DNA of 64,000 bases from Anaeromyxobacter dehalogenans 2CP-C (GTDB lineage Bacteria; Myxococcota; Myxococcia; Myxococcales; Anaeromyxobacteraceae). Position numbers and translations under genes: made by a program. Each line of letters begins with the position of its first letter. Positions within the stretch are counted from its first letter, which is position 1. This document shows, one piece after another, positions 38,659-49,058 of this stretch. The stretch is taken from the NCBI RefSeq assembly GCF_000013385.1, contig NC_007760.1, forward strand, positions 4,314,001 to 4,378,000. Reading direction: 5' to 3'. The notes under the pieces were generated by a model that had not been told where the DNA came from, did not search any database, and saw only the letters and a program-made list of their open reading frames with translations.

Positions 38659-41600
38659 ATGGCGGAGGTGAGACAGCAGCCCGCCCCCGCCCACTCCTCG
38701 GAGCCCGGGGCGGGGTCCGGCTTCGAGCTGCGGCTCGAGCGCGGCGGCGCCTCGGTGCGGCTCGCGGATCGCGAGCTGGCGCCGGGGCTCACGCTCGAGT
38801 GCCTCACGCTCCGCGTCCCGGACGTCCACTTCCCCTTCGACGCGGGCGCCGGCGCGGCGCAGTTCCGGAGCCGGCTCACCGACCTCGTCGAGCTGCGCGT
38901 GGCGCTCACGCCCGCGCCGGTCGAGGCCGCCCTGGCCCGCGCCGGCCTGGGCGCGCTCGGGCTGGAGGGCGTCCGCATCGCGTTCCGCGAGGGCTTCGCC
39001 GAGCTGGCCGGGCGGATCTCCGCCGGGCCCGCGTTCACGCTGCAGGCCGGCCTGCTGCCGCGGGGCGAGCGGGGCCTGGGGCTCGTGTTCCACTCGCCGC
39101 GGATCTACGGGCCGGCGCCGCTCCCCGCCGCCGCGCTCCCGCACCTCGCCGCGCGGGCGCTCGAGGCGGCCGGCGCCGCGGCCCTCCCGTCCGACCCGCT
39201 CGCGCCGCTCCTGCGCGCCGCGCTCGCGCCGCGGGGGTGGAAGCTGCCGCGCCCGCACGGCGCGCGCCTTTCGCGGGCCGCCTTCGCGGCCGGGGTCGCG
39301 CACATCGCCTGGGAGGCGGCGGCCGGACCGGCCGAGACCGGCAGCGCGCCGGACCTGCTCGCGGCGGACGAGGGCGCGCGCGCGTTCGCGCCGGCCTGCG
39401 AGGCGCTGGCGCGCGGCGAGCCCGAGCACGCCCGCGAGGCGCTGCTCGCGCAGGGGTCCGCCGCCGCGTCCCACCCGTTCGCCGCCGAGCTGCTGCTCTC
39501 GCTCTTCCTGCTCGAGGATCGCTTCCACGACGAGGCGCTCGACCTCGCCGCGGCCTGGCTGCAGCGGCGCCCGGACTTCGCGCCCGCGCTCCTCGCCGAG
39601 GCGCTGGTGCGGCAGGCGCGCGGCGAGCCGGCCCGGGCCGCGCACGCGTTCTCGGCGCTCGCCGCGGCGGCCGGGGCGCGCGGCGAGGCGTTCGCGGCGC
39701 TCGCCGGCGCCGAGGCGGTGTTCGGCCTGGCGGGCGCGGACCCGGCCGACGCGCTGCGCGCCGCCGAGGTGGCGCTGGAGGTCCGGCGCGATCACGTCCC
39801 GGCGCTCCGCGCGCTGCGCGGGCTGTCGGCGGCCTCCGGCGACCGCGAGGCCCTCGTCCGCGCCGACCGGCGGCTGGTGGCCTACGACCCGGATCCGCAG
39901 GAGAAGGCCCGGGCCCACGCCGAGCTGGGCGAGCTGCTGCTCCACAGCGATCCGGCCGCGGCCCGGCTCCACCTCGACCAGGCGCTCCGCCTCGCCCCCG
40001 AGGACCCGGCCCCGCTCGCCGCGCTGGCGCGCGCCTGCGCCGCGGCGGGCGAGCCGCTCCGCGCGGTGCGCGCGCTCGACCGGCTGAAGGACGTCCACCT
40101 CGCCCGCGGCGATCGCGCCGCCGCGGCCGCCGCGGCGCTGGAGGCGGGCGCCGCGTGGGAGGGCCCGCTCGCGCACGCCGAGAACGCGCTGCTGCGCTAC
40201 CGGGCCGCCGCCGAGCTGGCCCCCGGCCCGGAGGTCCACGCGCGCGCGGCCCGCGCCGCCGAGGCGCTCGGGCACTGGGACGAGGCCGCCGACTTCCACG
40301 CGCTGGCGCTCGCCGGCCTCGACGCGGCCACGCCCGGCGGCGCCGCGCTGGCGGTGCGCACGCGGCTCGCGCTCGCCGGGGTCGCCGAGCGGCGGCTGGG
40401 CGATCCGGCCGCCGCGGCGGCCCACCTCGAGGCGGCGGCGGCGCTCGCGCCCGAGGACGCGGCGGTGCTGGAACGGCTGGTGGAGCGGCTCCGCGGGCTG
40501 GGGCGGCCGGCGGCCCTCGCCGGCGCGCTCGACCGCCGCGCCGGGCTGGAGCCGGACGCCGGCGCGCGGGCGGCGCTGCTGGCCGAGGCCGGCGCCGCGC
40601 TGCGCGCGGCCGGCCAGGACGGCGAGGCCGCCCGCCGCTTCGCGGCGGCGCTGGCGCTCGACGCCGGGTGCGCGCCGGCCCTCTCCGGCCAGGCCGAGCT
40701 CGCCGCCGCGCGCGGCGACGCCGCCTCGGAGCGCGAGGCGCTGGAGCGGCTGCGCGCGCTGACCGGGGACGCGGCGGCCGCCGCCGCGCTCGACGACCGC
40801 ATCGCGGCGGCCGCGGAGCGCGCCGGCGACCTCGCCGCGGCGCTCGCCGCCGCGGCGGCCGCCCGCGCGGCCCGCCCCGACCCGGCCCGCCTCGCGGCCG
40901 AGCTGCGGCTGGCGCGCCGGGTGGCGGACGCGACCACGGTGGCGGAGCTGCTGGCCGAGTCCGCCCGCCTCGCCGCCGCGGCCGGCGACGCGCCCACCGC
41001 GGCCGCGGCCTGGCTGGAGCGGGGGCGGCTGCTCGTGCCGGTGGATCCGCCCGCCGCCCTGGCGGCGCTCGCCGAGGCGCGGGCGGCGGCGCCGGGCGAC
41101 CCGGCGGTGCTGCGCGCCCAGGCGGACGCGGCCGCGCACGCCGGGGACGCCCGGCTCGCGCTCGGGGCGCTCCGCGCGCTGCTCGCGGGCGGCGCCGCCG
41201 ACGCCGCCGAGCTGGAGCTGCGCGCGGCGCGGGCGGCGCTGGACGCGGGCGAGCCGTCCGCGGCGCGCGAGCACGCCGAGCGGGCGCACGCGCTCGAGGC
41301 GCGCGGCGCGGGCGCGCTGCTCGCCGAGGTGCTCGCGGCCACCGGCGACGACGCGGCGCGGGCGGCGCTGCTGGAGCGGCTCGGCCGCTGGCTGGAGGCG
41401 GCCGAGCTGCACGCGCGCGCGGGCGACCTGCCGCGCGCGCTCGCCGCGTGCGAGCGCGCCGCCGACGATCCCGCCACCGCCCAGGCCGCCCTGGCCCGCC
41501 TCGCCGAGCTCCGGGCGGCGGGCGGCGACGCGCGCGGCGCCTCGCGGGCGCTGCTGCTGCTCGCCCGGCTCACCGGCGGGCGCGAGGGCGCCACCCTGGC

Positions 41601-44600
41601 GCTGCGCGCCCACGGGCTCGACCCGGCCGGCGAGGCGCTCGACCTGGCCGCGCAGCTCGACCCCGCGTTCGCGCCCGCCCGGGCCCGGCGCGCCGCCGGG
41701 CGCGTGGCGGAGGATCCGCGCGGCGCGCTCGGGGACGCCGAGGCGGCGCTGGCCGGCGAGGCGCTCCCGGCCGCGGACCGCGCCGGCCTGCTCGCGCTCG
41801 CGGCCGCGGCGGCCGCCGCCTGCGGCGACGCCGACGCGGCCCGCCGCCACCTGACCGCCTACTGCGAGGCAGTCCCCGGCGACGACACGGCGCTGGCGCG
41901 CCTCGCGGGCTTGCACCGCCGCGCCGGCGATGCGGCCGGGCTGGAGGCGGCGCTCCGCCGGCGGCTCCCGCTGGCGCGCGGCGCCGACGCGGCCGCGGTG
42001 CGGGCCGAGCTGGGCGCGCTCCTCGCCGGCCGCGGCGAGGCCGCCGAGGCCGCGCGGCTCGCGGGCGAGGCGATCGAGTTCGACCCGGGCTGCCTCGCGG
42101 CGCTGCGGGTGCTGTGCGCGGCCCCCTGCGCCGGCGCGCTCGCCCCGGCGCGGGCGCTCGATCTCCTCGGCCGGCTCGCCGCCCACCCGCTCGCGGACGC
42201 CGCCGAGGCCGCGACCGCCCAGGCCGGGCGCGCCCGGCTGCTGGCCGCCGCCGGCGACCTCGCGGGCGCGCTGGACGCCGCCCGCGCCGCGGCCGGGGCC
42301 GGGGACGACGACGCGGCGCTGGAGCTCCGCGCCGAGCTGGCGGCCCGCGCCGGCGCGCCCGCCGAGGCGGCCCGCGCGCTGCTCGCCCGGGCGCGCCGCG
42401 CGCGCGACCGCGGCGAGGCCGACGCCGGCGACCGGCTCGCCGAGGCCGGGCTGGCGCTGCTCGCCGCCGGCGGCGCCGACGACGCCCCCGGCGCCGAGGC
42501 CGCGCTGCGCGAGGCGCTCGCGCTCGCCCCGGGCCGCGAGAGCGCCCGCGCCGCCCTCGCCGCCCTCGCCGAGCGCGCCCGGGGGCGCGGGGACGCCGCC
42601 GCCGAGCGGGACGCGCTCGCCGCGCTGGTGCCGCTGCTCCCCACCGGCGCCCGGCCGGCCGCCCACCTGCGCCGCGCCGCGCTCGCGGCCGCGCTCGGCG
42701 ACCGGGCCGGCGCGCTCGCCGCCGCCGAGGAGGCGCGCGCGCTCGCGCCGCGGGACCCCGCCGCGGTCGAGGCGGCGCGCGCGGCCGCCGAGGCCGCGGG
42801 CGACCTCGGCGCCGTGGCCGACCGGCTGGAGGAGCTGGCCGCGCTCGAGCCGGCGTCGGCCGGCCGCCGGCGCCTCGAGCGCGCCGGCCTGCTCACGCGC
42901 CTCGGGCGCGCCGCCGAGGCCGACGCCGCCTACGCCGCGGCGATCGCGGCGCTCCCGCCGGATCGCGGGCTCGCCGAGGAGCACGCCGCGTTCCGGCGCG
43001 CGCGCCTGCCCGCCCGCTCCGCCGCCGAGCCGCTCGAGGCCTACGCGCGCCGCGCGCCGGCGCCCCGCGAGGCGGCCCGGGCGCTCCGCGCCGCCGCGGC
43101 GCTGGCGCTCGCGCAGGGCGACCTCGGCGGCGCGATCCGCGCGGCGCGCCGCGCCTACGCCCGCACCCAGGACGACCTCGCGTTCGCGGCGCCGCTGCTC
43201 GCGCGCGTGCTCTACCTGGGCGGCGCGTCCGGCGAGGCGCTGGTGGTGCACCGGCGCCTGCTCGAGGCCGGGCTGGGCGCGCTCCCGCCCGAGGACGCGC
43301 TCGCGCTGGCGCGCCAGCTCGCCGAGCTGGCCGAGGACCGGGGCGAGCGCGCGCTCGCGCTCGCCGCGCTGACGGAGGTGCTGGCCCGCCGTCCCCAGGA
43401 TCTCGACGCGGCGGTGCGCCGGCTGGCGCTCGACGAGGACCCGGAGCGCGGCGCCCGCGCCGTGCTCGCGGCGGCGGAGGCGGCCCGGTCCGGCGCGGCG
43501 CGCGCCGACGCGCTCGGGCGCGCCGCCACCGCGCTGCTCGCGGCCGGCCGGCCCGAGCTCGCCCGCGACCTCTACCGCCGCGCCCGCGCCGAGGCCGCCG
43601 CCGACCCGGTCCGCAGCGCCGCGCTGGCCGGGGCCCGCGCCGAGGCGCTGGCGCGGGCCGGCGCGCCCGAGCCCGAGCGGCTCGACGCGCTGGGCGAGGC
43701 GGCCGACCTCGCGCTCGACGCGGGCGAGCCGGAGGCCGCGCGCCGGCTGCTCGCGGACGCGGTGGTGCTGGCCCGCGCGCTCGACCGCCCGGCGGAGGCC
43801 GCCCGGCTCTCGCTCCAGCTCGACGCGCTCGCGGCCGCGGCCGGCGACTTCGCCGCGGCGGCCGCGCACGCCCGCGCCGCCGGCGCGCTGCTGCTCGACG
43901 CCGGCGATCCGGCCGGCGCCGCCGAGGCGCTGGACCGCGCGGTCGCCGCCGCCCCCGGCGACGCGGAGGGGGTGGAGCTGCTGGAGCGCGCCGCGCGCGC
44001 GCTCGGCGACGCGGGCGGCCCGCACCTCGCCCGCGCGCTCGCCGCCCGGGCCGCCGCGGCCGCGCCCGGCCCCGCCCGCGCCGCGGCGCTGGTGGCGCTC
44101 GCGGACGTGCACGCCGCCGCCGGGGCCACCGGGGACGCCGAGGCCGCGCTCCGCGAGGCGCTCGCCCACGACCGCGCGAGCGCCGCGGCCCGCGAGCGGC
44201 TCACGGCGATCCTGACCGCGACCGGCCGCGACCCGGAGGTCGCGCGGATGCTGCTCGACCGCGCCGCCCGCGAGGCCGATCCGGCCCTGCGCGCCCGAAT
44301 GCGGCGCGACGCGGTCATGCGGCTCGCCGCCTCGCCGGATCCCGCCGACCGCGCCCGCGCCGCCGAGGCCTGCGCCGCGCTCGCCACCGAGGGCCCCGCC
44401 GACCCGGTGGCGCTCCGCGCGGCCGCGGCGCTGCTCCGCGACCTGGGCCGCCGCGAGGAGGCCATCCCGCTGCTCGCCGCGCTGGTGCGCGCCGACCCGG
44501 ACGACGAGGACGCCGCCCGCGAGCTGGCGGACGCGTACGCCGACCGCCACCTGGAGCGGGCCGAGCTGTTCCTCGGGCGCGCCGCGCACGCCCGCGGTCC

Positions 44601-47600
44601 GGCGCGCGCCGCCCGCCTGCGCGAGGCCGCGCGGGCGCTGCACGCCGCCGGCGAGGACGAGCGGGCGCGGGCCGCGCTGCGCGACGCGTTCGACGCCTGG
44701 CCGGCGGACGACGGCGCGTTCGTGGCGGCGCTCCGCGAGGCGGCCGCCGAGCCGGAGCGGCTCGACGGCGTGCTCTCCGCCCGCGCCGCGGCGGTGCCGG
44801 CCGAGGCGGCGAGCTGCCACCGCGCGCGCGCCGACGCGCTGCTCGCGTTCGGCGAGGGCGAGCGCGCCGCGGCCGCCTACGAGGCGGCGCTCGCGGCCGC
44901 GCCCGGCGACGTGGAGACGCTCGCGGCGCTGGCCGCCTGCCTCGCCGCGACCCGCGGGCCCCCCGCCGCCGCCGAGCTGGACCGGCGGCTGGTGGCGGGC
45001 GCCGAGGAGGCGCGCGGCGCCGTGCCCGCCTCCGCCGAGGCGGCGGCGCGCTACCGCCTCGGCCTCGCCGCGTGGGCCGAGGGGCGCGCCTCCGACGGCA
45101 TCGCGCACCTGGAGCGGGCGCTCGCGCTCGCGCCCGGGGACGAGCGCGCCGGCATCGCCTGGGCGGCGCTGGCGCACGGGCACGCCGCGCTGGGCGACGC
45201 GGACCTGGCGCTCGCGGCGGCCCGGAGCCGGGCCGAGCGCGCGCTCGCGCTGGGCCTGGCCGAGGAGCGCAGGGTGGCGCTGGAGGCGGCGGCGGAGCTG
45301 GCGGAGACGCTCGGCGACGCCGGGCGCGACGCGGCCGACCTGCTGGAGGCCCTGCTCCAGCTCCGCGCCCGCGAGGGCGAAGGGCCCGGGGCGCTCGCGG
45401 CGCTGGCCGGCCGCGCCGCGGCGGCGCTGGACGCGGCCGGCGCGCCGGCGCGGGCCCGCGAGGCGCGCGCGCTGGGCGGCCTCGAGCCGGCCGCGCCGGA
45501 CGCCGCCCCGCCGCCCGCGGCGCCGCCCGCCGGCGCGCGCGAGGCGGCCCGCGCGGCCGCGGAGCGCGCGCTCTCCTCCGACGATCCCGCCGAGCGCGCC
45601 GAGGCGTTCACCGTCGCGGCCGAGGCGCTGGCCCGCGCCGGCGCGCCCGACGAGGAGGTGCGCGGCGCGCTCGAGCTCGCCGCCGGCGCCGACCCGGACG
45701 CGCCCGGCCCGTGGCGCGCGCGGGCGCGCCTGGAGGCCGCCTGGGGCGAGCCGCTCGCCGCGGCCCGCGCCCTCCTGTCGGCCTCGATCCGCAGCGACGG
45801 CGACGAGGCGGCGCGCAGCGCGCTCGAGGCCGCCCGCCTGTTCGAGGACGCCGGCGCGCACGGCGACGCCGCGCGGGCGTACCGGGCCGCGGTGCTGGCC
45901 CGGCCCGGCTGCGTGCCCGCCCGCACCGTGCTCGCCGAGGAGGCGCTCGCCGCCGGCGACCCGGGCGCCGCGGTCGAGCACCTCCGCGCCATCCCCGAGG
46001 CCGGGCTCGCCCCCGACGCGCGCACCGCGCACCGCCGGCGGCTCGCGCGCGCCCTGGACGCCGCCGGCCGCGCGGACGAGGCCGAGGCGCTCTACGCCGA
46101 GCTGCTCGCCGCCGACCCCGGCGACCCCGAGGCGTTCGAGCGCGCCGCCGCGCTGGCGCTCGCGCGCGGCGCCCTCGACGCGTGGCTCGACCTGGCCCAG
46201 CTCCACGAGCAGGCGCTCGCGGCCTGGGGCCAGACGGCGCGGCGCCGCGACCTGCGCCAGGCGCGCGGCGACCTGTTCGCCTCGGCCGGGCACCTCGACG
46301 CGGCCCGCGGCGCGTTCCTGTCGGTGCTGGAGCTCGACCCGGTGTACCCGCCCGCGCTGGACGCGCTCGCCGCGCTGGACGGGCGGCGCGACGGGTGGGC
46401 GGAGGCCGCCGCGGGCCTGGCGGCCGAGGCGGGCGCGGCCGCGGATCCGGCCGAGGCCGCCGCGCTGCACCTGCGGCGCGCCCGCATCCTGCTCGACCGG
46501 CTCGGCGACGAGGACGCCGCGGCCGCGGCGCTCCACGACGCGCTCGCGTCGGCGCGCGAGAGCGGCACCGCCGCCGCGCTGCGCGGCGCCGAGGAGGCGG
46601 AGGCGCTGCTCGCCGGGATGGGCCGCCCGGCCGCGGCCGCCGCGGCGGAGCCGGGCGAGGTCCACCGGCGCGCGCCCGCCGCCGATCCGGTGGCCGAGGT
46701 GCTGCGCGCGCAGGCGGCCGTGGCCGAGGGCGTGGCCCGGGCCGAGCTGCTGGAGCGGCTCGCCGGCCACCTCGAGCGCGCCGGGGACGCGGCCGGCGCC
46801 GCCGACGCGCTGCTCGAGGCGCTGGAGGCCGACCCCGAGCGCGACCTCACCTGGTCGTGGCTCCTGTCGGTGGCGGCCGGCGACCCGGCGCGGCTCGCCC
46901 GCGCCGAGGCCATCCGCGCCCGCAGCGCCGCCCCCGCCCCCGAGCTGCCGCCGCCCGCCGGGTGGTCGGACGAGGAGATCGCGCTCGCGGCCGAGGCGCC
47001 CGGCGCGCTGCCCGCCACGCCGGCGGTGGGCGCCGAGCTCGGGCCGGATCACCCCCTGCCGGTCGCGGAGCTGGCCGCCCGCGGGCGCGCCTGCCTGCAG
47101 GCCGCGGAGTGGGAGCCGGCGCGCGCCTGGCTCGCGGAGGCGCTGGCCCGCGACCCGTCGGACCTGACGCTCGCCCGCGACCTCTCGCGCGCCGCCGAGA
47201 AGCTGGGCCGCTTCGACGACTACGTGCGCCTGGGCGAGGCCTGCGCCGACGCCATCGCCGCCTACGACCCGCTCGCCGCCGCCGCGCGGCTGCGCCACTT
47301 CGCCGAGCTGCTCCGCACCCGGCTCGCCGACCCGGAGCGCGCCGCGGTGATGCTGGAGAAGGCGCTCTCGCTCGTGCCGGACGACCTCGAGGCGCAGCGC
47401 GAGCTGCTCGTGGCCCGGGCGGCGCGCCCGGAGACGCAGGCCCGCGCCGCCGAGGGCTGGCTGGAGCTGGCGCGGCGCGATCCCTCCGACGCGACCGCGC
47501 TCGCGGAGGCGAGCGCGCTGTGCGCGGACCTCGCGGCCGCCGAGCGGACCGGCGCGGATGCGTCCGCCCGCCTCGCCGAGCGCGCGCGCCTGGCCGCCTC

Positions 47601-48465
47601 GCTCGCCGCCTTCGCCGATCCGTCGCGCAGCGCGCCCGGCGGGGCGCCGGTGGCCGCGCACCTGCCGGCCGCGCTCCGCGAGCGGGTGGCGGCGCCGGGC
47701 GCGAACGGCCCCTGCGCGCGCCTGCTCTCGCTGCTCGCGCCCTGGCTCGAGCCGCTGTTCCCGGCCGACCTCGCCGCCCGCGGCGCCGGCCCGGCCGACC
47801 GGCTCGCGCCCGCCGCCGCCCCGGCGCTGCACGCCGCGCTGGAGCGGGCCGCCCGCGCGCTGGAGGCCCGCCCGCACGCGGCGCTCCTGGGCGCCCGCCC
47901 CGGGCGCGAGGTGGTGATCGAGAACACCCGCCCGCCCTCGGTGGTGCTGCCGGCCGGGCTCGCGGACCTGCCGGAGGGCGCGCTCGCGTTCCTGGCCGCC
48001 CGCACGCTCGACCTCGTCGAGCACGGCTGGGCGCTGCTCGGGAAGTTCGCGCCGCGCGACGCCGCCATCCTGCTCGAGCTGGCCTGCCGCTTCGGCGGCG
48101 GCGCGCCGCCCGCCATGGGCCTACCGGCCGCGCACGCCGGCGCGTTCCTCGCCGCGCTGGAGCGGACCGTGCCGGGCGAGGTGAGCGCCACCGCGGCCGC
48201 GCTGGCGGGCCCGGCCGCGGCGGAGCTGCGTACCCTCGACCCGCGCGCGCTCGCGGCGGCGGTGCGCCGGACCGCGAACCGGGTGGGCCTGCTGCACGCC
48301 GGCGACCCGGGCCACGCCCTGCGCACGCTGGCGCTCCTCGACCGGCGCCTCGACGGCGGGCCGCTCGATCCGGCCGAGGCGCTCGCGCTCCCCGACCTCC
48401 GCGACCTCGCGCTCCTGGCCCTGTCGGATCCGTTCGTCGAGCTCCGGCTCGCGGTGCTAGGCTAG
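38659..48465 (+). CDS. Giant alanine-rich TPR-like repeat protein (3,268 residues)
   Basis: A 9.8-kb gene starting at ATG 38659. Residues 20-165 form a beta-rich domain (LRVPDVHFPFDAG, LTDLVELRVALTPAPVEAAL, FELRLERGG) without a signal peptide, possibly like the lipid-binding LmeA/DUF2993 type. Residues 170-2900 are dozens of degenerate helical repeats with TPR-like spacing (for example LAPEDPAPLAALARACAAAG and HLERALALAPGDERAGIAWA). Residues 2950-3268 are a different domain with VVIENTRPPSVVLPAGLADL and AFLAARTLDLVEHGWALLGK, which resembles an M48-type region lacking HExxH. Function unknown; a scaffold role is likely. Two other very long frames overlap it, but they are Arg/Gly/Pro-rich and look non-coding. 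The ribosome site is weak. Confidence 0.85.
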   Translation: MAEVRQQPAPAHSSEPGAGSGFELRLERGGASVRLADRELAPGLTLECLTLRVPDVHFPFDAGAGAAQFRSRLTDLVELRVALTPAPVEAALARAGLGALGLEGVRIAFREGFAELAGRISAGPAFTLQAGLLPRGERGLGLVFHSPRIYGPAPLPAAALPHLAARALEAAGAAALPSDPLAPLLRAALAPRGWKLPRPHGARLSRAAFAAGVAHIAWEAAAGPAETGSAPDLLAADEGARAFAPACEALARGEPEHAREALLAQGSAAASHPFAAELLLSLFLLEDRFHDEALDLAAAWLQRRPDFAPALLAEALVRQARGEPARAAHAFSALAAAAGARGEAFAALAGAEAVFGLAGADPADALRAAEVALEVRRDHVPALRALRGLSAASGDREALVRADRRLVAYDPDPQEKARAHAELGELLLHSDPAAARLHLDQALRLAPEDPAPLAALARACAAAGEPLRAVRALDRLKDVHLARGDRAAAAAAALEAGAAWEGPLAHAENALLRYRAAAELAPGPEVHARAARAAEALGHWDEAADFHALALAGLDAATPGGAALAVRTRLALAGVAERRLGDPAAAAAHLEAAAALAPEDAAVLERLVERLRGLGRPAALAGALDRRAGLEPDAGARAALLAEAGAALRAAGQDGEAARRFAAALALDAGCAPALSGQAELAAARGDAASEREALERLRALTGDAAAAAALDDRIAAAAERAGDLAAALAAAAAARAARPDPARLAAELRLARRVADATTVAELLAESARLAAAAGDAPTAAAAWLERGRLLVPVDPPAALAALAEARAAAPGDPAVLRAQADAAAHAGDARLALGALRALLAGGAADAAELELRAARAALDAGEPSAAREHAERAHALEARGAGALLAEVLAATGDDAARAALLERLGRWLEAAELHARAGDLPRALAACERAADDPATAQAALARLAELRAAGGDARGASRALLLLARLTGGREGATLALRAHGLDPAGEALDLAAQLDPAFAPARARRAAGRVAEDPRGALGDAEAALAGEALPAADRAGLLALAAAAAAACGDADAARRHLTAYCEAVPGDDTALARLAGLHRRAGDAAGLEAALRRRLPLARGADAAAVRAELGALLAGRGEAAEAARLAGEAIEFDPGCLAALRVLCAAPCAGALAPARALDLLGRLAAHPLADAAEAATAQAGRARLLAAAGDLAGALDAARAAAGAGDDDAALELRAELAARAGAPAEAARALLARARRARDRGEADAGDRLAEAGLALLAAGGADDAPGAEAALREALALAPGRESARAALAALAERARGRGDAAAERDALAALVPLLPTGARPAAHLRRAALAAALGDRAGALAAAEEARALAPRDPAAVEAARAAAEAAGDLGAVADRLEELAALEPASAGRRRLERAGLLTRLGRAAEADAAYAAAIAALPPDRGLAEEHAAFRRARLPARSAAEPLEAYARRAPAPREAARALRAAAALALAQGDLGGAIRAARRAYARTQDDLAFAAPLLARVLYLGGASGEALVVHRRLLEAGLGALPPEDALALARQLAELAEDRGERALALAALTEVLARRPQDLDAAVRRLALDEDPERGARAVLAAAEAARSGAARADALGRAATALLAAGRPELARDLYRRARAEAAADPVRSAALAGARAEALARAGAPEPERLDALGEAADLALDAGEPEAARRLLADAVVLARALDRPAEAARLSLQLDALAAAAGDFAAAAAHARAAGALLLDAGDPAGAAEALDRAVAAAPGDAEGVELLERAARALGDAGGPHLARALAARAAAAAPGPARAAALVALADVHAAAGATGDAEAALREALAHDRASAAARERLTAILTATGRDPEVARMLLDRAAREADPALRARMRRDAVMRLAASPDPADRARAAEACAALATEGPADPVALRAAAALLRDLGRREEAIPLLAALVRADPDDEDAARELADAYADRHLERAELFLGRAAHARGPARAARLREAARALHAAGEDERARAALRDAFDAWPADDGAFVAALREAAAEPERLDGVLSARAAAVPAEAASCHRARADALLAFGEGERAAAAYEAALAAAPGDVETLAALAACLAATRGPPAAAELDRRLVAGAEEARGAVPASAEAAARYRLGLAAWAEGRASDGIAHLERALALAPGDERAGIAWAALAHGHAALGDADLALAAARSRAERALALGLAEERRVALEAAAELAETLGDAGRDAADLLEALLQLRAREGEGPGALAALAGRAAAALDAAGAPARAREARALGGLEPAAPDAAPPPAAPPAGAREAARAAAERALSSDDPAERAEAFTVAAEALARAGAPDEEVRGALELAAGADPDAPGPWRARARLEAAWGEPLAAARALLSASIRSDGDEAARSALEAARLFEDAGAHGDAARAYRAAVLARPGCVPARTVLAEEALAAGDPGAAVEHLRAIPEAGLAPDARTAHRRRLARALDAAGRADEAEALYAELLAADPGDPEAFERAAALALARGALDAWLDLAQLHEQALAAWGQTARRRDLRQARGDLFASAGHLDAARGAFLSVLELDPVYPPALDALAALDGRRDGWAEAAAGLAAEAGAAADPAEAAALHLRRARILLDRLGDEDAAAAALHDALASARESGTAAALRGAEEAEALLAGMGRPAAAAAAEPGEVHRRAPAADPVAEVLRAQAAVAEGVARAELLERLAGHLERAGDAAGAADALLEALEADPERDLTWSWLLSVAAGDPARLARAEAIRARSAAPAPELPPPAGWSDEEIALAAEAPGALPATPAVGAELGPDHPLPVAELAARGRACLQAAEWEPARAWLAEALARDPSDLTLARDLSRAAEKLGRFDDYVRLGEACADAIAAYDPLAAAARLRHFAELLRTRLADPERAAVMLEKALSLVPDDLEAQRELLVARAARPETQARAAEGWLELARRDPSDATALAEASALCADLAAAERTGADASARLAERARLAASLAAFADPSRSAPGGAPVAAHLPAALRERVAAPGANGPCARLLSLLAPWLEPLFPADLAARGAGPADRLAPAAAPALHAALERAARALEARPHAALLGARPGREVVIENTRPPSVVLPAGLADLPEGALAFLAARTLDLVEHGWALLGKFAPRDAAILLELACRFGGGAPPAMGLPAAHAGAFLAALERTVPGEVSATAAALAGPAAAELRTLDPRALAAAVRRTANRVGLLHAGDPGHALRTLALLDRRLDGGPLDPAEALALPDLRDLALLALSDPFVELRLAVLG

Positions 48466-48473
48466 CCGGCCCC

Positions 48474-49049
48474 GTGCCCCGCCGTCCGTCCCACCGCGCG
48501 CCGCGCGCGCTCACCCTGGCAACCCTGCTCGCCGCGCTCGGCGCCCCCGCGTGCAACAGCGACGGCGGCGAGGACTGCCCGGGCGAGGTGATCGGCGTGT
48601 TCGGCCTGCAGGCCCGCCGGGTGGACGCCTCGACGGCCTGCACGGTGGGGCCTGAGGGCGGCTGGGCCGCGGCGGTGCCGGCGACCATCCCGGCGGAGCT
48701 CGCGGCCGATGCGGCGGCGGTGTTCCCGGTGACGCTGGCGCAGGACCCGCGCACCGGCGCGGTGGCGCTCTGCACCGGGCGCGAGCACGAGGCGGTGCTG
48801 CGCGGGGCGCGGAGCGGCGACCACGTCCAGGCCTCGGCGGCGGCCGGCGAGGCGGTCCTGAGCGCCTGCGCCGCCACCTGCACCGCGGCGCTCACCGTCG
48901 CGATCGAGGGCGACCTCGCGTTCCCGGCGGGCGGGCCGCCGACGCTCGCGGGGACGCTGGTGGAGACCTACGGGGCGACCGGCGGCGCGTGCGCGCCCTG
49001 CGTGCTCCCCTGCACCGCGAGCTACGCGTTCACCGCGGTGGCCCGCTAG
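48474..49049 (+). CDS. Small cysteine-rich secreted protein or lipoprotein
   Basis: A 191-residue protein starting at GTG 48474, eight bases after the giant TPR gene. It has a signal peptide (RALTLATLLAALGAPAC) with a weak lipobox, then an acidic start to the mature part (NSDGGEDC). Several further cysteines lie in CTVGPEGGW, ALCTGREH, SACAATCTAAL and CAPCVLPCTASY, suggesting disulfides. The short spacing suggests translation with the TPR gene. I do not recognise the family. The reading frame is open far upstream only because it shadows the giant gene. Confidence 0.65.
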   Translation: MPRRPSHRAPRALTLATLLAALGAPACNSDGGEDCPGEVIGVFGLQARRVDASTACTVGPEGGWAAAVPATIPAELAADAAAVFPVTLAQDPRTGAVALCTGREHEAVLRGARSGDHVQASAAAGEAVLSACAATCTAALTVAIEGDLAFPAGGPPTLAGTLVETYGATGGACAPCVLPCTASYAFTAVAR

Positions 49050-49058
49050 GATCCGGAG

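Noticed and set aside
38617-48024. A - strand frame of more than 3,100 codons opposite the giant TPR gene
   Set aside because: It is low-complexity Arg/Gly/Ala/Val without domains. Stop codons are rare in such GC-rich DNA, so its length is not evidence of coding.
37221-49049. A + strand frame of nearly 3,950 codons overlapping the S41 and TPR genes
   Set aside because: It has Arg/Gly/Pro-dominated composition over most of its length and no conserved motif. Only its last 191 codons, from the GTG at 48474, look like a real secreted protein.
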